Positions 27,128 to 34,994 of a stretch of DNA of 64,000 bases are shown here, piece after piece. The position numbers were made by a program, and so were the translations under genes. Each line of letters starts with the position of its first letter. Positions within the stretch are counted from its first letter, which is position 1. Source of the stretch: Candidatus Marimicrobium litorale (GTDB lineage Bacteria > Pseudomonadota > Gammaproteobacteria > Pseudomonadales > Halieaceae); contig NZ_SHNO01000001.1 of assembly GCF_026262645.1 (NCBI RefSeq), positions 3,162,001 through 3,226,000 on the forward strand. The letters are read 5' to 3'. Below the pieces are notes generated by a model, which did no database searches, had not been told where the DNA came from, and was given only the letters and a program-made list of their open reading frames with translations.

Positions 27128-28339
27128 ATGAGTAATAGTGCAAAGCGGATCACTATTTCGAGCCGACGCAAGCACCTGGCCGAGACCGTAGTGATTAACG
27201 ACGAATTGTCTCCGCTGCAGGGCGGTGATATCCGGATGCGCGTGGACAGGGTGGGCTTGAGCGCGAACAATCTGTTCTATGCGCAGATGGGTGAAGCACC
27301 CTTTTTGAAATTTTTTTCCGTCTATCCGTTAGCCGAGAAATACAAGGAATTGGCCAACGTGCCAGCGTGGGGCATTGCTACGGTCATCGAAAGCGCCAAC
27401 CGGGATTTCAGCGTGGGCGAGCGGTTCCGTGGTTTCCTCCACATGACTAACGTCGTGCAAATGAAAGCGAGGCGCACACCAGAAGGCTTCGAGGCTTTCG
27501 GTGGCGCCCGCGATAAGATTAATCAGGCATATAATGCCTTTCTCACCGTCGATGCATCAGATGCAGCGCCCATAAGCGGCAGCGGTGAAAGAGCTGAACT
27601 GGCGATGACAGCAGGTCCTGGTGCCGGGAGTGGATTTATTCTCTATGAACTACTCAAGATGCATAACTTTTACGGAGGCAATAGTATCGTTCTAACCTCA
27701 GGGTCCTCAAAGCTTTCGCTGGCTACCGCGTTGTTGCTGAAAGAAGATCGTCGCAAGGGCAGCCTGCAGCAGTTGATCGCCTATACAGCATCGCGCCATA
27801 CCGCATTTGTTGAGTCAACAGGTCTGTATGATGAAGTCATTACCTATGATGACGATATTCCAGCTGACTCGTCACTGCGTCACGTATTAATCGATGTAGC
27901 TGGCGACGCTAAAATCTATAAGCGTGGTAAATCCAGATTCGTTAAAGCCTTCGCCGTAGGGGGGACTCATTCAGATGCTGAGTCTTCTGTTTTTGGCGCG
28001 TTTGGTCCCGGCGGATTCTTCAAGATGTTTATCGATATGGTGGGTCCACAGCGATTAAAGCAGTGGGCTGCGCATCGCCTCAGCCCGCGGTTGGAAATGT
28101 TCTTTGCCCCAACGGTGATCGCCGATTTATTGAATAAGTGGGGACGGGAAGAAATGGACCGAAAATCAGACGCTGCTTTGGCGTCGTTCGTCGATTCGGC
28201 ATTGAATGAGGGCTGGATCACGGTTAATCGTGCAGATTCCCCGGAGTCCGCGCAGGTTGCCTACAGGCGTATCGTGGAGGGCAACGTGCCCCCATCGGAG
28301 GCAGTGATACTCTCGCTGGCGTGCGAAGAGCAAACCTAG
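27128..28339 (+). CDS. DUF2855 family protein (MDR-like fold, unknown function)
   Basis: A 403-residue protein that matches my recollection of DUF2855, a family related to medium-chain dehydrogenases. The N-terminal GroES-like part has 'VDRVGLSANNLFYAQMG' and the C-terminal part a Rossmann-like 'NSIVLTSGSSKLSLATALLL'. There are no zinc-binding residues of the ADH type. GGGAG lies about 10 bases before ATG 27128. It follows the PhyH gene by 68 bases. The four genes from 22580 to 28339 run in one direction with small gaps, so a common lipid pathway is plausible. Enzymatic activity has not been shown for the family to my knowledge. Confidence 0.78.
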   Translation: MSNSAKRITISSRRKHLAETVVINDELSPLQGGDIRMRVDRVGLSANNLFYAQMGEAPFLKFFSVYPLAEKYKELANVPAWGIATVIESANRDFSVGERFRGFLHMTNVVQMKARRTPEGFEAFGGARDKINQAYNAFLTVDASDAAPISGSGERAELAMTAGPGAGSGFILYELLKMHNFYGGNSIVLTSGSSKLSLATALLLKEDRRKGSLQQLIAYTASRHTAFVESTGLYDEVITYDDDIPADSSLRHVLIDVAGDAKIYKRGKSRFVKAFAVGGTHSDAESSVFGAFGPGGFFKMFIDMVGPQRLKQWAAHRLSPRLEMFFAPTVIADLLNKWGREEMDRKSDAALASFVDSALNEGWITVNRADSPESAQVAYRRIVEGNVPPSEAVILSLACEEQT

Positions 28340-28544
28340 CGTTGATCGCAACGAAAGATCATCCCCTGGCCGCACGCCGGCCCCGTTCTGTGGCGATTGG
28401 CAGGATACTTTGTGACACTGATTTTCTTTTATCTGGATAGCAAGAGCAGAGATTGCGTAGCGTATCAGTGCAGCGTGATGTCCGGAAAAATTACCGTGAC
28501 TTGAGATGTTAGGCACACGGGAAATGTTGATCAGGCAAAAAGTA
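28340..28544. other. Short region between convergent genes
   Basis: GGCCG-CACGC-CGGCC forms a short hairpin near 28369-28383 without a T-tract. Nothing else seen. Confidence 0.3.
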
Positions 28545-29795
28545 TTAGTCGCCTTCTTGATGACTAGTGTGGTTTTTCCATTTGTCCGCCCAGACACTAA
28601 TGTCGTTACATGACATTGCTTTGGCTATAACCCATCCTTGAGCGATGTCACATTGCTCATTTCGCAGCCAATTATATATTTTCCAGTTCTCGACACCTTC
28701 CGCGACCACCTGCAAATTCAGCTCGTGACCGAGTTTGATCGCACTTTTGACGATAACACTAGCCGTGACGTCCGAATCTATCGCTCGAACGAAACTCTGA
28801 TCAATTTTTAGCTCTGTGAAGGGAAGCAACCTGAGTTGCTCCAGACTCGAATGTCCCGTTCCAAAATCATCGATGGCCAAACCCATGCCATTAAGTCGAA
28901 GGCGGGTAAGCACATCGGCCGCACTGACTGGATCGGATGCTACGGAAGTTTCCGTTAGCTCAAATACAAGTTTCTTAGCGGGAAAATTGAACTCTTCTGC
29001 AGAGTGCATTACCTCCTCGGGAAAGTCGAAGCCAGTCAGGGCTGCCGGTGGGAGATTAATCGCGATAGTGCCAGAATAATTGGCGCTGGGACCCCAGTGT
29101 GCATAATCTGTAAGCACGTTTTTTAGTACGGCTCTGGTGAGCGCCATGCCCAGGCCCCGCTTCTCGATCGTGTCGATGAATTGGTCCGGATACAGCATGC
29201 CCAGTGTAGGATGTTGCCAGCGGACCAGCGCTTCCATTCCTACCCATTCAGCCGTATTAAGATCGATCTGTGGCTGGTAATGAACCACGAATTCATTCGC
29301 TTCGAGGCCTCTGACAATATCCTCCTCATCGACGGAAGACGTTTGCTTGGTGTCTGGAGCGTCAGTGTGTGATTCCATGCGGCGCCCATGAATTTCAGCG
29401 ACTGCTGTAATCAGTTGGTCTTTTAAATTCTTCTTTCGAAACGGTTTCTCAAGGCAGCCGTGTAAATTTAGACCCTGCATCGTTGCGATATGACTAGCGG
29501 ACATCAACACTCGCGAGTCGACCCCGCTCATTAAGATGAGTAAAGAGGTGCAACCAGCAGAAGCCAGATCGCGAATAACCGATATACCATCAGCGCCCGG
29601 CATGGAAAGATCTAGCACAATGATGTCGGGCATGTTCACAAGGTGCTTGTCGAGAGATAACGGCTGTGTGCAAACAGACGTTTCGCAGCCGGTAGCTGTA
29701 CCTACGGCTGCCACGTAATCTGCGATAGCGGCCTCATCGTCGACCACCAGAAGGCTCGGTGAGAGCGAAGGCGTGGCTCCGGCATTACTGCTCAT
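28545..29795 (-). CDS. Response regulator with EAL domain (REC-EAL)
   Basis: A 416-residue two-domain output protein: REC (about 14-130) with acidic pair VVDDE, phospho-acceptor Asp in VLDLSMPG and Lys in LEKPF, then EAL (about 160-405). EAL catalytic residues look complete: EALVRW, the Asn-bearing INLPPAAL, ELTETSV, IDDFGTGHSSL, KIDQSFV, and EGVE. It is therefore expected to be an active cyclic-di-GMP phosphodiesterase controlled by phosphorylation. Its ATG overlaps the stop of the upstream hybrid kinase by 11 bases, so the two are translationally coupled and form a cognate pair. No GGDEF diguanylate cyclase is in the window. Confidence 0.93.
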   Translation of the reverse strand: MSSNAGATPSLSPSLLVVDDEAAIADYVAAVGTATGCETSVCTQPLSLDKHLVNMPDIIVLDLSMPGADGISVIRDLASAGCTSLLILMSGVDSRVLMSASHIATMQGLNLHGCLEKPFRKKNLKDQLITAVAEIHGRRMESHTDAPDTKQTSSVDEEDIVRGLEANEFVVHYQPQIDLNTAEWVGMEALVRWQHPTLGMLYPDQFIDTIEKRGLGMALTRAVLKNVLTDYAHWGPSANYSGTIAINLPPAALTGFDFPEEVMHSAEEFNFPAKKLVFELTETSVASDPVSAADVLTRLRLNGMGLAIDDFGTGHSSLEQLRLLPFTELKIDQSFVRAIDSDVTASVIVKSAIKLGHELNLQVVAEGVENWKIYNWLRNEQCDIAQGWVIAKAMSCNDISVWADKWKNHTSHQEGD

Positions 29796-32700
29796 CGATT
29801 TGCCTTGTGACCACTGAGCCAGTCTCCTGCGACGATTGATTTAGTAGATTGCTGACCGCTGAAAGCATTTCGTCCTTTCTGAATGGCTTCTCGAGTATGG
29901 TCGGGTCTGTATCGCCAAAAATAGTCTCTGTGTGCCCCGATAACGTGCCCGTGATGTAAAGCGTCTCTACTTCCGGCATTTTCTCCTGGATAGCTTTGGA
30001 CAGCTGAAAACCGTTGGTCGCTGGCATTAAAACATCTGTGATCAGTAGGTCAAATGGTAATGTTACCTCGGAAACTAACTTTATTGCCAAGGATGGCGTC
30101 TCAGCGCGGTGCGCCTCGTAGCCTCCAGATTCGAGCCAGGAGACAATAAGGTCTACCATTTCGGACTGATCGTCTACAACAAGCACCCTCGCGCGATTTT
30201 GTGATAAAGCTTTAAGAGGCGCCTTTTCATCAGCTTCGCTGCCAACAAGCGGTATGCACACACTGACGCTAGTGCCACTATTAACCTCGGAGATGACAGA
30301 AATATCACCGCCGTGTTGTTTTGCGAAGCTGGAGACCATAGACAGCCCTAGACCACTAGCGCTGCTTCGCTTCTTGGTCGTAAAGAAGGGGGCGGCGGCT
30401 CGGTTGAGGACATCGGGCGACATCCCGGAACCGTTATCCGTGACGCTAATGACAGCATAGTCGCCCGGCACACTCGAAAATTGCGTATCTGATCGGCCAA
30501 TAGTGTGTTTTTCAACGGAGATCTGGATTGTCCCGATCCCAATAATAGATTCAGTTGCGTTTACGGCGAGATTTATCAGCGCAGAAGTAAGGGCGCTGTC
30601 GTCGGCTTTGACTAACAGGGGCTCTGGTGGAGCCTCGTAAACAATTGTAATGCTGTCGTCTACACCGCTTTGTATGAGTGGCAGGCACTCCTGAATTTTT
30701 TGTCCGACGTCGAAGGCAAGGGGTATCATGGGCTGCTGCTTCGCGACTGAGAGCAGCGATTTCACCATTGACGAACCCCTCAGCGCGGCATTGAGTGCAA
30801 TGTCGATATATTTGCCATCAACGTTGGTTTCTTTTTCGTTGGCTATTTGCTCGCCCACAAGGTCGAGGTGCCCAATAATAATTGAAAGTAAATTATTGAA
30901 GTCGTGCGCAAGAATCCCGGTCATGCGGCCTAGTGATTCAATCATCAGGCCCTGTTGCCGCCTCTGCTCGGCTTCATACTGCTCTGTATTGTCACGTAAA
31001 ACTGCGATGTAGTTAACCCCGTCAGAGGTTTGCTGTGGGCTTACGACAGCCTCGACCGGGAACTCAGAACCATCACCATCGATGCAATAAAGCTCATCTC
31101 GCTCACTTATCCAGCGGTTTCCTGCTCCGTCCGTTAATGCTGCTGTGATCCTCGGCAGAGATTCCTGAGAGCGTTCCGCGATTATGTTGATGAAACCACT
31201 GCCAAGCAGCTGGTTTCTGCTGGTTTTAAATAATTGCGCTGCCGCCGTGTTACATTCTATTAGTTTTCCCACAGTGTCGTAGACAACAATTGCATCCGGG
31301 ATTGCTTCGTAGAGCCTTTTCAGGTTGTCGTGTGCCTGATTCAGCGCTAACCGGTTATCTTTCTGTTCCGAAATATCTGATACAAAAGCAAAATAATGCC
31401 ACTGGTTCTCATATTTCACTGAGTTTATGAGTAACGAAACAGGGATCTCGATGTTGTCGGAGCGGACAGCCTCGATTTCTAGTGGTTTGCCCAGAACCGG
31501 ACCCGTCCCAAGCCTGCTGTATCTTGCCATTCCTTTTTCATGGGCGTCTCTGTATCGCTCGGGTATTAACGTTTCGCTAAGTTTGTGTCCCAGTACTTCC
31601 TCTAGGGACCATCCGAATGTTTTTTCAGCTGCCTTGTTCCATTCCAGTACTCGGCCATCCTGATCCAGGTGGATGAAGGGTTGTTGGGCGCTCACGACCA
31701 CCGCGTCACGCAAGGCTATTGTTCTCTCGCGCTCCAGTCGAGTGTTTTCGCGGGTGCGCAGCATAAAAATGACAAGCATCCCGAGCGCCATAATTGTGCC
31801 CGCTTGAAAGAAGGGCCCCCAGCCTCGGTTATGCAAGACAAATTCTGGCCCACCGCTCGAGACAATGGTCCAGTTTGTATCAGCAATTTTCACGGTGTCT
31901 TGTTTTATAAACCCTGTGATTTTCTTGAGCGCGGATATAAACTCTTTGCTCGATGTGACTCCATCGAATTCAGTCTTGGCAGACGGGCTGCTCCAAATCG
32001 GACCATTTTTAACCTGATCGGCAAATACATAAATCTGTATTTCGTCAGCGCTTTTTGTGTAAGCATCGTTGACTAGATCAGAAAGTAAATACTCCGCTAC
32101 GATGAATCCTCGGAGCTCGCTTGCTGGAGGCGTTACGGTCCGATTAGGACCTTCCCGGTAGACTGCTTTCGCGAGTGTGAGAGTATAACCACCCTCATGG
32201 CCCCAGTGAATTTCTTCATTATGCAGTTGCGCAGAAACTCCTCTTGCAATATTAGGATCAGTGCTTCCTAAAATTTTCCCAATGGCTCTTTGCGAACCCA
32301 GATCTAAAGTGCCTCCGACCGCTGAACTGTATGCAGCAGGCATTATGTATTTAACAGTGAAATTGCTGGCGCTCATCTCGCTGCTTTGACCGTTGAACGC
32401 TTCTGATCCTTCTGAATACGACAAACGATCTACGGGTGCCCACATAAGGCAATGAAGGCTATTTGGCAGACTGTGCAATTCATCAAAAAAAGTAGTAAAT
32501 GATACACCGGAGGCTCTTTCATCAGATGCTAAATATGCGTGTGTCGCCGACACCTCCGCCGCGGCGCGGCGATATGATGCTTGAAGTTTTAAGCTAAATA
32601 TACGCACCTCTTTATCGACTTTTTCTTGTATTGCAGCTGACTCAAAGTTGTAAAAAAAGGTAAAGATTAGTATCGCGAGGATAGAGCTTATGCTTAAGGA

Positions 32701-33288
32701 AAGTGCTGTGCGCGCAGGCGGCAAACTGTTGAGGTTGTTGTTTCCCCTTAGATATCCTATGGAGATATATAGCGCAGGTGTCAGAGTGATCATGCCTATC
32801 ACATCACCCATCCACCAAATAAGCCAAGCGGAGTAGATGTCCGAGATTGGCATCAACCCTGTGGCATATAGCGCTGCTGTGCCAGCGCTTGCCGGAATAG
32901 TAGCGCATGCGACGATAACGATGGCTCCCCGTATGTATGCCCTTATACTCCCCCACGCCATCGGTAGCTGGAACTGCCGCACGAGTAGGTATGCTGCGAC
33001 AACGGGTTGAAGTACCCACGCGATCATGGTGATGGTGCCGACGCCGGCAATAACTATGAACGGCACATTTGGCTCACGACTGATAGCCATGGCGAGGGTG
33101 AGAATTGCGCCAATGGCAATTCCGGGAAGGGCTCGATTCCCCAGAATCAAGACAGCTGCCAGCGCTATGCCGGAAGGGGGCCAGAAAATAGAGATCTGAT
33201 ACGGTTCTAGTTCAAGATATTTCCCCAGTGCTGCACCCAACGTAAACAGAGCCGCAATTCCCAGAGTTGTTGTTACTGGCCTGTTCAT
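29785..33288 (-). CDS. Hybrid sensor histidine kinase: MASE1-CHASE-PAS-PAS-HK-REC
   Basis: A 1167-residue membrane sensor. Order: MASE1-type multi-helix membrane domain (about 1-220, eight or so segments), periplasmic CHASE-like domain (about 225-470), one membrane segment (near residues 485-505), two PAS domains (about 530-640 and 655-770), a kinase core with the H-box [10 protein letters not shown]-box NLAVNATESI, G-boxes VTDNGSGMS and SGLGLSMV, and a C-terminal REC (VVDDQ, phospho-Asp in ITDVLMPATNG, Lys in EKPF). ATG 33288 is preferred; TTG 33300 is in frame. The kinase is coupled to REC-EAL, giving a path from an extracytoplasmic signal to cyclic-di-GMP. CHASE ligands include cytokinin-like molecules in other organisms; the ligand here is unknown. 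Confidence 0.92.
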   Translation of the reverse strand: MNRPVTTTLGIAALFTLGAALGKYLELEPYQISIFWPPSGIALAAVLILGNRALPGIAIGAILTLAMAISREPNVPFIVIAGVGTITMIAWVLQPVVAAYLLVRQFQLPMAWGSIRAYIRGAIVIVACATIPASAGTAALYATGLMPISDIYSAWLIWWMGDVIGMITLTPALYISIGYLRGNNNLNSLPPARTALSLSISSILAILIFTFFYNFESAAIQEKVDKEVRIFSLKLQASYRRAAAEVSATHAYLASDERASGVSFTTFFDELHSLPNSLHCLMWAPVDRLSYSEGSEAFNGQSSEMSASNFTVKYIMPAAYSSAVGGTLDLGSQRAIGKILGSTDPNIARGVSAQLHNEEIHWGHEGGYTLTLAKAVYREGPNRTVTPPASELRGFIVAEYLLSDLVNDAYTKSADEIQIYVFADQVKNGPIWSSPSAKTEFDGVTSSKEFISALKKITGFIKQDTVKIADTNWTIVSSGGPEFVLHNRGWGPFFQAGTIMALGMLVIFMLRTRENTRLERERTIALRDAVVVSAQQPFIHLDQDGRVLEWNKAAEKTFGWSLEEVLGHKLSETLIPERYRDAHEKGMARYSRLGTGPVLGKPLEIEAVRSDNIEIPVSLLINSVKYENQWHYFAFVSDISEQKDNRLALNQAHDNLKRLYEAIPDAIVVYDTVGKLIECNTAAAQLFKTSRNQLLGSGFINIIAERSQESLPRITAALTDGAGNRWISERDELYCIDGDGSEFPVEAVVSPQQTSDGVNYIAVLRDNTEQYEAEQRRQQGLMIESLGRMTGILAHDFNNLLSIIIGHLDLVGEQIANEKETNVDGKYIDIALNAALRGSSMVKSLLSVAKQQPMIPLAFDVGQKIQECLPLIQSGVDDSITIVYEAPPEPLLVKADDSALTSALINLAVNATESIIGIGTIQISVEKHTIGRSDTQFSSVPGDYAVISVTDNGSGMSPDVLNRAAAPFFTTKKRSSASGLGLSMVSSFAKQHGGDISVISEVNSGTSVSVCIPLVGSEADEKAPLKALSQNRARVLVVDDQSEMVDLIVSWLESGGYEAHRAETPSLAIKLVSEVTLPFDLLITDVLMPATNGFQLSKAIQEKMPEVETLYITGTLSGHTETIFGDTDPTILEKPFRKDEMLSAVSNLLNQSSQETGSVVTRQIDEQ

Positions 33289-33692
33289 AAGCTCAGCCAA
33301 TTAGACAGTGGTGAGATTTGATGGTGTTGAGGCAATGAGTGTGTCGTTTGACGCATGTTCCAACTCAGTGTCGTAAATGATTTAGTCGCAGGTGAGAATC
33401 AAATATCCTGTCGCTGGTTATGATGACATAAAAAGTGCATTGGTGTTGCCGTAGATTTGACGATTGAGACGCGCAATGCGGGCGGTACGGCATTGCGTTG
33501 TCTTGTGTGCATCGGCGGTTTGACTAGAGACGCATGGTGCTTTGGGCGAAATGTCCCGCATATAATAATGCGACTGAAATACCCTTCGTTAGAGTTTCCG
33601 TAAGTCTGGATGGAGGGGTGAAGAGTACGATATTAACTTGGGGAAACAACGTACACGAGAGGCCCGTCATAAATCGACGTCGGTCGACCCTC
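33289..33692. other. Intergenic region with a long inverted repeat
   Basis: This 404-base gap between the kinase start and the end of the small membrane protein includes a perfect 8-bp inverted repeat CGCAATGC/GCATTGCG (33472-33479 and 33490-33497, loop of 10). No T-tract follows on either strand. A minus-strand frame at 33524-33769 overlaps the better supported small gene and is rejected. Confidence 0.4.
33472..33497. repeat. Perfect 8-bp inverted repeat, 10-base loop
   Basis: CGCAATGC and GCATTGCG flank a 10-base loop in the gap upstream of the hybrid kinase, about 190 bases from its ATG. It could be an operator or an RNA stem; no terminator T-run is seen. Confidence 0.5.
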
Positions 33693-33884
33693 CTAGTGGG
33701 CGCTTGATTCTTCGAGTGCGTCGTCGTAAAACTCTCGGGTCGCCAGGTGCATGGGGTGCTCCGCGTCATTTCCCTTGACCTGCTTCAACAGCACACCGAT
33801 CGCGGCCAGTGCTATAGCGGCTGCTGGCATAAGCAAGAAAAACACCGCGAGTATAAAAACGACTTCCATAACAATCGAAAACAT
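33693..33884 (-). CDS. Small single-span membrane protein (63 aa)
   Basis: Not recognised as a named family. The N-terminus is a long hydrophobic segment ('VFILAVFFLLMPAAAIALAA' within residues 8-27), followed by a charged, His-containing cytoplasmic tail ending EESSAH. AGGAG lies 8 bases before ATG 33884, strong evidence for translation; the open frame continues to 33983 but without such a site. It lies between a hybrid kinase and a FixJ-type regulator, all on the same strand. A FixJ-box-like sequence occurs 109 bases upstream. It may be a small regulator or stress protein of the island, which is inference. Confidence 0.7.
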   Translation of the reverse strand: MFSIVMEVVFILAVFFLLMPAAAIALAAIGVLLKQVKGNDAEHPMHLATREFYDDALEESSAH

Positions 33885-33992
33885 CACAAGCACTCCTGCT
33901 AGGACGGCATGTGGTGCGCTCCGGTTTGGAGCATAAACACATGTCAGATGGTGTAATTCTAGTGGAATGTGCCGGGCTAACAATCCGTATGA

Positions 33993-34000
33993 CTACTTAG
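33993..34000 (-). promoter_or_regulatory. FixJ-box-like sequence upstream of small membrane protein
   Basis: Minus-strand CTAAGTAG matches 7 of 8 bases of the published FixJ consensus GTAMGTAG. It lies 109 bases upstream of the small gene and the neighbouring regulator is FixJ-type. An 8-base match can occur by chance. Confidence 0.3.
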
Positions 34001-34077
34001 GTCGGCGAGATGAAAGATTATAACTAATCAGGTGTATAGACGGCTGCTGGTGAGGCTGATTGCGTGGATAATACTCG

Positions 34078-34686
34078 CTATTCCTCCAATAATAGCTTCA
34101 TTTTTACAATTTCGGCAACGGAGCTCGCCTCCAGCTTGTCGTAAATATTTTTTCTGTATATCTCAACGGTGCGACTACTGATATCCAGGATGCCAGCGAT
34201 AACCTTGTTAGCCTTGCCCTCTGCCATCCAGAACATCACTTCTTTCTCTCGAGCGGTTAGCTTCTCATAGCGCCGGGTAACATCTTCTAGCGCACCGCGC
34301 TGATTTCTGCGCTCTTTATCCAGTACGAGTGCATTGCGGACTGATTCAATAAGTCCTGCAGCCCGATAGGGTTTTTCGATAAAGTCGACTGCGCCGCACT
34401 TAAGTGCTTCCACAGCTGCACCTACGGTAGCCGTGCCGGTCAAAAATATGACCGGCGTCTGGTTAGATTTCTTGTTAAGTACGTCCAACAACTGCATGCC
34501 GTCCATTTCCGGCATACTGATATCCAGCAGTATGCAGCCCGGCCTTTCGGCGTCATAAGCGGATAGGAACAGCTTGCATGAGTCGTACATTTGAGCATCT
34601 AGACCGGATCGGCGGAGTGTCTGTGACAGTACACTCAATATTTCCGGATCGTCGTCTACGACATAGACTTTTTCAGATGGGGGCAC
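34078..34686 (-). CDS. FixJ/NarL-family response regulator (REC + LuxR-type HTH)
   Basis: A 202-residue transcription factor. REC (1-120) has DDD at 11-13, phospho-acceptor Asp55 in LLDISMPEMDG, Thr83 and Lys105 in FIEKPY. A C-terminal LuxR/FixJ helix-turn-helix (about 138-200) starts LTAREKEVMFWMAEGKANK. It starts at GTG 34686 with AGGA eight bases upstream. No kinase is adjacent in an operon, but two hybrid kinases with closely similar HDFNNLL H-boxes flank it, one on each side. An 18-bp palindrome sits directly upstream of its ribosome-binding site and may serve autoregulation. Targets are not known. Confidence 0.92.
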   Translation of the reverse strand: MPPSEKVYVVDDDPEILSVLSQTLRRSGLDAQMYDSCKLFLSAYDAERPGCILLDISMPEMDGMQLLDVLNKKSNQTPVIFLTGTATVGAAVEALKCGAVDFIEKPYRAAGLIESVRNALVLDKERRNQRGALEDVTRRYEKLTAREKEVMFWMAEGKANKVIAGILDISSRTVEIYRKNIYDKLEASSVAEIVKMKLLLEE

Positions 34687-34994
34687 CAGAAAGTCCTGTA
34701 GGGTCTTAATCCCCTATGTTATAAAAGATTCCATTCTTATGGCTGTTTAGGCTAAGAGATGCGGTATAGAGCCCGAACATTAGGAGAAGTGTATACCGCA
34801 CTGTCGCATTTGTGTAGTAAGTATGGGGTGCTCTGTGAATACTTCTCGTCCCTCGCGCTGCGCGGTGCTGTAGCATTGCGGTTGTAACGTTTTGCAGGTG
34901 TCTGCGCTAATCTGGCGCAGTGGCGCATGTGCGACTACATTTTAAGGAAGAAAGTCCGGTTGGCAAGGAAGCAAATGACTGTTTCGAGTAGCGA
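34687..34994. other. Divergent promoter region between the FixJ-type gene and the second hybrid kinase
   Basis: 308 bases. Besides the palindrome at 34699-34716, it holds AAGTAT/ATACTT (34819-34824 and 34839-34844), of which the left arm lies in GTAAGTAT (34817-34824), 7 of 8 bases of the FixJ box. No full -35/-10 pair was identified for the plus-strand kinase. Confidence 0.4.
34699..34716 (-). promoter_or_regulatory. Palindrome upstream of the FixJ-type gene, candidate operator
   Basis: TAGGGGATTAAGACCCTA on the minus strand has 14 of 18 positions symmetrical. It lies 13 bases upstream of the GTG, just after a TATAAC that could be a -10. A site for autoregulation or for another regulator is plausible. 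Confidence 0.5.

Noticed and set aside
33524-33769. 81-codon minus-strand frame
   Set aside because: Overlaps the better supported small membrane protein in another frame and has no ribosome-binding site.
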